DNA from: Norana najaformis
Lineage: Eukaryota; Annelida; Clitellata; Crassiclitellata; Hormogastridae
Assembly: GCA_964023275.1 (NCBI GenBank)
Contig: OZ029918.1
Span: 14,888,355-14,952,354, forward strand
Direction of reading: 5' to 3'
Length of the DNA stretch: 64,000 nucleotides
Shown here: positions 57,801-64,000 of the stretch, one piece after another
How positions within the stretch are numbered: the first letter of the stretch is position 1
How the letters are laid out: every line of letters starts with the position of its first letter
The notes under the pieces: model-generated
Told to the model about the DNA's origin: nothing
What the model saw: only the letters and a program-made list of their open reading frames with translations
Database searches by the model: none
Position numbers and translations under genes: made by a program

Positions 57801-58593
57801 TCGTATAAATGACATAACATTATCTTTAATAATTATACACTAATAAAGTGATGTTTTAGCCCCGATAACAGGTTTGTATTTGTTAGAAGTTGGAAGACTT
57901 AGAAGTTGGTCAGTCACAGACCGTGTGTACAGAAAAGAAGTATGTGACTGTATTCTTCAGAAGAAAAAGAAGCTACAGCCACGGTTAACGTGGACGAGCT
58001 TCTTCTAGATTGAGGAGTTTATCAGAAAAATCCGGTGACAGGGAGAGAGGCGCTTATTGCTTTTTCTTAATTAAGCTGTTTCGCTTGCAGTTAAAGAATC
58101 CCAGCGCATTGGAGAATTTGCCATTAACTTCCCAACTTACCCAGGTACCAAATTTTACTGCTTGTTTAGAGAAGCATGTGTGCTTATAAAACTTTTCCCT
58201 GGGTCGTCACACGGAGTCCGCTCAGCAGGCGCGAACTGACAATCGTTAGATCACCGACCTAGAACGCTAACTAAATAGACTGCCGTGTAGTGATTTTTCA
58301 TGTAATGGTTTCCGTTTTGTTGGCCTCTTTTTGATGGATTCACCTGTGGTTGTCTCACCTGTAATGATCGAAGTGGTTGTGACTGATTAAAATGCTCCTG
58401 ATGAGATGGAAGTTTCCGTTGAGAAAGTTTCTGATTTCATTCGTGAACCAGAATCCGGCGCCTATGCTGTCACTGCTTCCCAAGTCGAAGACGTTGAGCG
58501 TTCCACTCGGGCACTGGATGACACGGGCCGCTCCCTGGCCAACAGGAAGAGTGTAGATATGGAACAAACCGTCAGGTGCTGGAATCCGAGACA
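54610..58593 (-). CDS. Multi-exon gene: secreted-type metallo-beta-lactamase-fold hydrolase, ComEC/Rec2-like (N-terminal exon missing)
   Basis: Four exons on the - strand, 58593-58359, 56321-55955, 55640-55329 and 54831-54610, join in compatible phases (1-2, 2-0, 0-0, 0-stop) to about 377 residues. Metallo-beta-lactamase-fold motifs appear in order: an Asp in NVFDLGS, the metal-binding HNHFDH, GDFED, and AHHGA, then a HEYSVYRHP block like the Y-x-HP of ComEC-type domains. At least nine Cys spread over exons 2-4 suggest disulfides and an extracellular location, unlike bacterial ComEC, which is a membrane DNA-uptake protein. A zinc-dependent hydrolase is likely and the substrate is unknown. The first exon, with start codon and any signal peptide, must lie above 58600 and was not found. 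An AATAAA signal (complement) sits about 120 bp past the stop. Confidence 0.85.
55329..55640 (-). CDS. MBL hydrolase exon c (AHHG motif)
   Basis: The acceptor is ttcttctgttgataattag and the donor AAAAC/gttagt, both phase 0, giving 104 codons. The product reads FYGSALQVDVYMIAHHGA, the ComEC-like l-x-A-D-V-x-x-x-x-HHG signature with the last metal-binding His. It continues with APKAVFVSAN and HEYSVYRHP, which match the v-x-P-x-x-a-v-i-S and Y-x-HP blocks of the family. Three further Cys lie in the second half. Confidence 0.87.
55955..56321 (-). CDS. MBL hydrolase exon b (GDFED motif)
   Basis: It enters after acceptor tatcgttgtag in phase 2, so the junction codon is AGC. It encodes about 122 residues, including a Cys/Gly-rich loop (STCGSSGGPSCGFIDLC), a V-I-G-I-S-Y-N-S strand and LNGDFEDF, matching the metal-binding GD-x-E of the ComEC-type fold. 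No GT donor in phase 0 follows this motif. GAG/gcacgt at 55954 is a GC donor in the required phase and gives a continuous product, so a GC-AG intron is inferred. The exact 3' border is less certain than the rest. Confidence 0.75.
57440..57592. repeat. About 20-bp tandem array in MBL intron
   Basis: Around seven diverged copies of 'gccatcaggctcttttgtg'. It is intronic and otherwise featureless. Confidence 0.85.
58144..58286 (-). mobile_element. tRNA-derived SINE family Z, copy 2
   Basis: It sits in the first intron of the MBL hydrolase. It shares the body 'gctgagcggactccgtgtgacgac' and 'gcacacatgctt' with copy 1. The B box has decayed to CAGTTCGCGCC. Confidence 0.6.
58359..58593 (-). CDS. MBL hydrolase exon a (HNHFDH motif)
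   Basis: The acceptor is a 'tttgcctggattcag' tract on the - strand and the donor is ATTACAG/gtgaga. The exon enters in phase 1 and leaves in phase 2. It carries FHIYTLPVGQG, the conserved opening strand of the fold (compare v-x-f-l-D-V-G-Q-G in ComEC), then NVFDLGSS and SHNHFDH, the first zinc site. The frame stays open a little further upstream, but only with a GTG start and across a good acceptor, so that extension is probably intron. Confidence 0.85.
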
Positions 58594-58681
58594 CTGAATC
58601 CAGGCAAAGGAGGCAACTATGAATATCAATCGCTATAAATAGCTGCAATTTTAACTTAGTCACTAAAAATAGTACGGTAAA

Positions 58682-58880
58682 GCGATGTACTGAAACTATA
58701 CCTAAAATTCTGTCTCAGGAAGAGGCTCTTTGGACTTCCTAGGCCCCGTGGACCCGGACGGTCGAGTCCAACCTCCATCCGCGATGTACTGGAACCATAC
58801 CTAAAAATTCTGTCTCAGGAAGAGGCTCTTTGGACTTCCTAGGCCCCGTGGACCCGGACGGTCGAGTCCAATCCTCCGGC
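58682..58880. repeat. 99-bp tandem duplication
   Basis: Two adjacent copies (58682-58780 and 58781-58880) share 'ctgtctcaggaagaggctc' and 'ggacccggacggtcgagtcc' with few differences. It lies just upstream of the first visible MBL exon. Confidence 0.9.
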
Positions 58881-58968
58881 CACTGACTTTGGGTGGCGAT
58901 GATAACGATCTCTCTTTTGGGACGTCTAGAAGGCACTCACATATTCTCTGCCACGATCGTTAGTCTAA

Positions 58969-59007
58969 AGTAAGTTAGTAGTCTCAATGAGAGACTAATA
59001 ACTTACT
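58969..59007. other. 17-bp stem inverted repeat (hairpin)
   Basis: The arms AGTAAGTTAGTAGTCTC and GAGACTAATAACTTACT pair at 16 of 17 positions across a 5-base loop. Confidence 0.8.
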
Positions 59008-59195
59008 GAGTTAGTGGTATCAAGTAGTAGTCCTGCGTCGATAAGAAGTTAGAACGATGGCCGAATATGGAGAGCGCTGGTCAGAGCGAATAGCCTGACC
59101 AGAAAGAACCGTTGGTTGCATCTCGCAAGAGATGACGTCAAACGGCCAGACGGCGTGCACTCACCCGTCGGCAAGCGGAAGGTAAAAAAATAATG

Positions 59196-59213
59196 TTTAT
59201 AATAATAATAATA

Positions 59214-59272
<59 letters not shown>

Positions 59273-59290
59273 AACAACAACAATATTAAT
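59196..59290. repeat. (AAT)n-(GAT)n microsatellite
   Basis: ataataataat followed by about 22 GAT units and acaacaaca. Confidence 0.95.
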
Positions 59291-59319
59291 AATGATAATT
59301 GCCTCAGATTAAATATAAT

Positions 59320-59500
59320 GAGAGACATGCCAAATGTTTCAGCGCCTATCAGTTGCCATCCAAAGATTTAATGCTTTCGTCGTCCGCAGCATCTTTTCTC
59401 TGCCAAAACTTGACGAGATTTTGCCATTCCAGACAGTTTATTTCTCCGGAGCGTTTTTCATAAGTCTCGAGGGATCATAAGTACTTCGGGCAAAATAATA
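59320..59500 (+). mobile_element. Repeat family X, copy 2, with (ATA/ATT)n tail
   Basis: Second copy of the repeat at 20826-21095, sharing the 'cgcctatcagttgcc' and 'cggagcgtttttcataagtc' blocks. The microsatellite at 59496-59595 grew from its tail. Confidence 0.6.
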
Positions 59501-59529
59501 ATAATTATTATTATTATTATTATTATTAT

Positions 59530-59569
<40 letters not shown>

Positions 59570-59595
59570 GGTAGTAGTGGTAGTAGTAGTAGTAT
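59492..59595. repeat. (ATT)n-(AGT)n-(GGT)n microsatellite
   Basis: Tail-associated array downstream of repeat family X copy 2. Confidence 0.95.
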
Positions 59596-59934
59596 AATTA
59601 CACTTAGGCCTACCTCGGATTAAAAAAAAAATGACAATGTTTTATTCTAGTTATTTTTAGATGAATCCAGCGAAGGGAGGTATAAATATGCTTACTTTAA
59701 TTAAATCTTAAGACCAGGATGTATGAAGAAATTTTAAAAATTAAAGTTAGGATTGGTGTCGAAAAAGAGAGCAGTTATCTTACTCGGGACATCTTTCCCG
59801 TCGATCCTTCCCGTTGGCAAACCATTCGCACTACAATCAAAAGAACGAAACACTGGTGGCTCAAACGGAAATACGACAATGCAGTAATTGGCGTCCATCA
59901 AACGGATGCATAGAAGCGACTGGACAGACGACAC

Positions 59935-60775
59935 GAGGACACGTGAGGCAAGACAATGTGGGACGATGGGAGGCGAGGCTATGTGAGACGAGGAGAGGCT
60001 AGGCATTGTGAGACGATGGGAGGCATGGCAATGTGGGACGATGGGAGGCGAGGCAATGTGGAATGATGAGAGGCGAGTCAATGTGGGATGATAAGTGGGA
60101 TGATGGGAGACGAGGTAATGTGGGATGATGAGAGGCGAGGCAATGTGGGATGATAAGAGGCGAGTCAATGTGGGATGATGAGAGGCATGGCAATGTGGGA
60201 TAATGGGAGACGAGGTAATGTGGGATGATGAGAGGCATGGCAATGTGGGATGATAAGAGGCGAGTCAATGTGGGATGATGAGAGGCATGGCAATGTGGGA
60301 TAATGGGAGACGAGGCAATGTGGGATGATGAGAGTCGTGGCAATGTGGGATGATGGGAGACGAGGCAATGTGGGATGATGAGAGGCATGGCAATGTTGGA
60401 TAATGGGAGACGAGGTAATGTGAGATGATGAGAGGCATGGCAATGTGGGATGACAAGAGGCATGGCAATGTGGGATGATAAGAGGCGAGTCAATGTGGGA
60501 TGATAAGAGGCGAGTCAATGTGGGATGATGAGAGGCGAGTCAATGTGGGATGTTAAGAGGCATGGCAATGTGGGATGATAAGAGGCGAGTCAATGTGGGA
60601 TGATGAGAGGCGAGGCAATGTGGGGTGATGAGAGGCATGGCAATGTTGGATAATGGGAGACGAGGCAATGTGGGATGATGAGAGTCGTGGCAATGTGGGA
60701 TGATGGGAGACGAGGTAATGTGGGACGATGAGAGGCGAGGCAATGTGGGATGACGAGAGGCATGTCAATATAAGT
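59935..60775. repeat. 25-bp minisatellite of about 0.8 kb
   Basis: Some 30 or more diverged copies of a unit near GGATGATGAGAGGCGAGGCAATGTG, with higher-order alternation of 'gatgagaggcatgg' and 'gataagaggcgagt' variants. The - strand frames (HIPHCLAS-like) are artefacts of the repeat. Confidence 0.95.
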
Positions 60776-60929
60776 CAAGACGATGCGAGAAGTGACAGCT
60801 TTTCGATAGAAGATTTCGTAAATCGTTTTCCACTGTGTAGGCGTTCAGAATATTAAGAGATATGTTGCCGGTATATTTCAGTCTATGTCTTCGTAGTTGC
60901 CTTATTCCTTCCCTTCTCTTTCTCTTTCT

Positions 60930-60965
60930 CTTTATATATATATATATTATATATATATATATATC
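60930..60965. repeat. (TA)n microsatellite
   Basis: Interrupted TA run after a (TTTCTC)n stretch. Confidence 0.95.
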
Positions 60966-62199
60966 TTTCTCAATATATTCGCCATCTTATACATTTTGTT
61001 TCCGTCTGCCTGCCTATAAATCTGAATAACTTTACCTTGTTCTGTATGGGTGAAAACAGACAGAGTCACGATTTTGAAGCTGATCCATTTAGTAATAATA
61101 ATTTGTCCGATACTACATGCAATACGATATATGTATTATTTGATTCATATAGTATCTTTATATGGATAATAAATAGCGCCATAGAAGTGTTAGACCATTT
61201 ACAAAGTAGTCCATTACGAAAAGCAAAGTAAATGTGAAGCTAATTTTCTGTTTATAAATTACAATCTCACCATAAAACAAAGGCCAGCAGAACTACGATC
61301 TCCATTTTTAATGTTCCTATCGCCAGTTCAAAATACTACTGCTGTTATCAAAAACCGTCGACACCCTTATATACATTATTTTGCGAGTAGACGATTGTGG
61401 GCATTTCACAACAGGTGTTCTTTTCAATCAACTTCAAGAGTCAAGGTTAGTGTTTTCCCGTCTTTAGACGATGCGAGCTAAACAGATGTTGCGAATAGCA
61501 GTGCAGCGTAGGCCTATCATGTTATCTGACGATGATAAATAGGCAACAATGTCCTTCGAAATCGTTCAGTCTGCCAACATACACGCTTTTTTCTATAGGA
61601 CGAGCGTGACAAACACGAGTGACCGTATCGGCAAAAGTATGATATGTAGGCTAATTTAAAAACTACATTTAAAACTCTGACAATAGTCTGCTTCTCCATT
61701 TCATGCACTTTGAACGAGAGAAAACAAACCCTTAGAATTATTCGAAAACTTATGGGAATTATTACTAAAATTTAGTCCAAACAAGAAAAATTTTCAATGA
61801 TTAAATGTTTAATTTAACTATTTGATAAGTATAATTGTCCTCCTTCGGGCGCAGCACAAGTCACACAGTGGAAGAAAAAGCCACGTACTTAAGACAATAT
61901 TGTTTAGGTCTACCAGTTGATCGTCATTTTACAAGAGTTCTTTTATAAGATGACTTCAATGTGTAGTTATGTTGCTATTAGAGATAATTTTGAAGTTAGT
62001 TCCTCTTGTGGGCACTAGTAATGCAGTTTTTGGTTTATTGACTTTTTAAATATTTATATTGTTAATTTACAATAATTTAAGGTTTCGTTTATTCCTCAAT
62101 TCACAGTGTATGTAATGCAGGCCCCGATCGTCTAGTTCGCTCGTCAGATAAGCCACTCATAAGTTCTCAGACTGGATGCCTTGAAATGATCTTCGATCT

Positions 62200-62345
62200 T
62201 GTATCCTGTATCTTTCGGTCTTCGTAACCCATTGCATTGCTACTAAATTTCTCTATGCAGATAATGACTGTGGTTTCCTTCGAAGCGACCATCGATTGCT
62301 GCCTTGAGCAATATGATGACGACGCTATAGAAGTCCTTGGATTTG
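62200..62345 (+). mobile_element. LINE 3' tail fragment
   Basis: 'cgaagcgaccatcgattgctgcc' to 'gacgctatagaagtccttgga' matches the end of the LINE at 26690-27145. Confidence 0.55.
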
Positions 62346-62464
62346 ACATCAATGTAAGGCAACTAATAAAAAGCTAAAAAGCTGAAAGCTGACATACCTG
62401 CATGCTCTCATCGGCTGCTCAAAATGCACATTGAATGCAATGTGCGTAATTTGATCTAATTTGA

Positions 62465-62610
62465 TATAAATTGGTGTAATGCGATGTGATGTGATGCATT
62501 GTGATGTAATGCATTGTGATGTAAACTGTGTTTAATTTCTCGGCGCCGCACAAAAGCTGCGTCAAAAAGACCGGCTTTTTCACCTCAGTCATTTAAAAAA
62601 TCCGCCTACT
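62465..62610. repeat. gtgatg(ta)-rich tract and LINE-like block
   Basis: A degenerate 'gatgtgatgcattgtgatgta' tract is followed by 'cacaaaagctgcgtcaaaaagaccggctttttcac'. The latter resembles 15077-15130 ('cctcaaaagctgcgtcaaggaaacgagcttttcac'), so a short shared repeat is present. Confidence 0.4.
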
Positions 62611-63861
62611 TCAGGTTATTGTTGAGATGCGATCGAAGTCTTGTGAAAGACGGAAATCTGGATAAAACAGTTCAAAGAGTTCAGCTGTTTAAGGAATTCA
62701 AACAGTTCAGATGGCTAGTAACAAGCTTGAATGAAGTGCTTCAGTATAACGGAGAAGAAGACAAGTTGGTGCAACAGGAGAAGTTTGAGCAACCTGTCGA
62801 AGTTCTGGGAGTTCGTGTGACAGAGTTGCTCAAATGTAAACTAAAGAGCGGCTACAGATTTTCAAACAGGAAGTGAATGGAGAATGAATAGGAAAGATAT
62901 GAGGAAGAACGAGTAGGTCTGAGTGGTTACTGTACATGGTTATTAGCCGGAGACCATATGAATAAGAAGGCTGCTTAAGCAGTCTGCGTAGCACTGTATG
63001 CGATAGATTTAGGGCTCATTTTGGAATCTGTGTTCTGAACTTTGCCCTTTTCAAAATGATTGAGAATGGGTATTATTGCAATATTATGAGGTACATTTCA
63101 ATAAAAAATCATAGCAACTGAAGAGATATATAATTTGATTATGCATATAAGCAGTAAACTGAAATTCATAAGCTTGATACAAACGGAATAGAAACTCTTA
63201 AGACCGAACATATACTTTAAAGTCTACGCTGCCCGCAGCCTACCTAAAATAAAACTTACTTTTGATACCTTTTGCATCTTCCAATCTCTGTTTTTGTCTG
63301 TGTGAAAACTCATCAACAAATGTGCTAACTTTTATGACAAAGCAAAAGTCATTGTATTATTTGTGCTATAGGGCCTAAAATAGGCCTATAACGCTGACGT
63401 TACAACGCAAAGAATTGGATGTGAAGTAACTCATCTCCCCTCTCGCATTGTCTCCTCGTTGTTTAATTCCAAACTCGTTAGTGAATTTTAAAACCAAACA
63501 TTTTATCCAGATTTTTCTCCTTCACTAGCCTGTAGAAACCTACGACACCATAAAAATTTTCCCTACCGGGTCATGCATTGTTCTCCCAACTCAAGCCCTC
63601 GTCGTTGACCTAGCCTGCACTAAAATTGACCCAAAACCTGGTTCTTTCAGACTTCATTTGATCAAGTGCCGATGGTTACTGTTGTTCACTTGACCCATCT
63701 GTTGTGTGGCGCTGCGATGTAAGAACTGGTCACAGAGACAACAGAGATGAGAAAAAACAAGCTCCTTGGACCAAAGATTTTAAAACGATTAAGATTGGTC
63801 AAGCTTATATTATTGGCTTCCGCAGGCGCATGGGCTTACTTAGGTCAAACAGATTTTACCC

Positions 63862-64000
63862 GTTTTCTCTCCAACCCCAAACACCACCACCCCGTAGCTG
63901 CCACGCTGTCTCTCCGTCTGACTTTTGGATCTTGACCCGGAACCGGACCCTTTTGCCTACCGATTTTGTTTTGACTGAGCGCCTGCGAATAAGCTGGTCC
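63862..64000 (-). repeat. Interspersed repeat family Y, copy D (cut by window edge)
   Basis: It closely matches copy B through 'gctgccacgctgtctct', 'tgacttttggatctt' and 'gactgagcgcctg-gaataa', and runs off the end of the window. Confidence 0.6.

Larger units (their letters stand above)
60776..63861. other. AT-rich spacer, possible 5' region of the MBL gene
   Basis: The missing first MBL exon should lie somewhere above 58600. No strong signal-peptide candidate was found. The - frame at 61517-61708 begins with a mildly hydrophobic segment but lacks a convincing donor. Confidence 0.4.

Noticed and set aside
58594-58663. Upstream extension of the first visible MBL exon
   Set aside because: It has only a GTG start and crosses a good acceptor (ggattcag), so it is more likely intron.
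59734-60778. Several - strand frames with HIPHCLASHHP-like repeats
   Set aside because: All arise from the 25-bp minisatellite. It was also considered as a CRISPR array and dismissed, because there are no unique spacers between repeats.
61517-61708. Possible signal-peptide exon of the MBL gene
   Set aside because: It is only weakly hydrophobic, has no convincing phase-1 donor, and chance cannot be excluded.

Overview
The window looks like nuclear DNA of a metazoan, most likely a marine invertebrate. Genes are split by introns with GT-AG borders, some introns run to many kilobases, and the spacer DNA is full of CR1-like LINE remnants, tRNA-derived SINEs, an LTR element, microsatellites and minisatellites. 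The palindrome TAGGCCTA is strongly over-represented. I cannot name the species. The deuterostome or lophotrochozoan impression comes only from the gene families and the repeat style.

Two protein-coding genes are well supported. On the + strand, 26191-50552 holds the downstream part of a type I membrane receptor: a SUEL/rhamnose-type galactose-binding lectin exon, a CUB exon, a short Sushi/CCP exon, a transmembrane exon 20.6 kb further on, and a terminal exon with a histidine-rich cytoplasmic tail. The junction phases are 1, 1, 1 and 2, and all are compatible. The 5' end (start codon and signal peptide) was not found. On the - strand, 58593-54610 holds four exons of a Cys-rich, probably secreted metallo-beta-lactamase-fold hydrolase of the ComEC/Rec2-like type, with HNHFDH, GDFED and AHHG motifs. 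Its first exon was also not found. Between them, tail to tail with the hydrolase, 54153-54383 (+) is a GC-rich open frame that could encode a 76-residue secreted peptide precursor.

Left third (1-26190): no convincing host gene. It contains a CR1-like LINE with a readable reverse transcriptase (12478-13930, -), an older LINE with endonuclease and RT remains (16740-18900, -), an interspersed repeat family (6618-7036, 23205-23600), SINE pieces, a 20-bp minisatellite open in all six frames (7536-7925), and many microsatellites.

Middle (26191-50552): this is the receptor gene. Its 20.6-kb intron has collected a 5S-rRNA-like sequence (29400-29515), LINE pieces, a tRNA-derived SINE (35315-35473), a decayed transposon gene (36010-36860), an unexplained coding-like exon (36903-37150, -), and a young 4,076-bp non-autonomous LTR element (38770-42845, - orientation). 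The LTRs of that element appear identical, it has a 5-bp target duplication, and it sits inside an older LINE.

Right part (50553-64000): a degraded RT fragment (52200-52670), the peptide candidate, the hydrolase gene with a SINE and a 20-bp tandem array in its first intron, a 99-bp tandem duplication, a perfect-looking hairpin, (GAT)n and (ATT/AGT)n arrays, a 25-bp minisatellite of about 800 bp, and further LINE tails. No CRISPR array, bacterial operon or intact tRNA or rRNA gene was seen.
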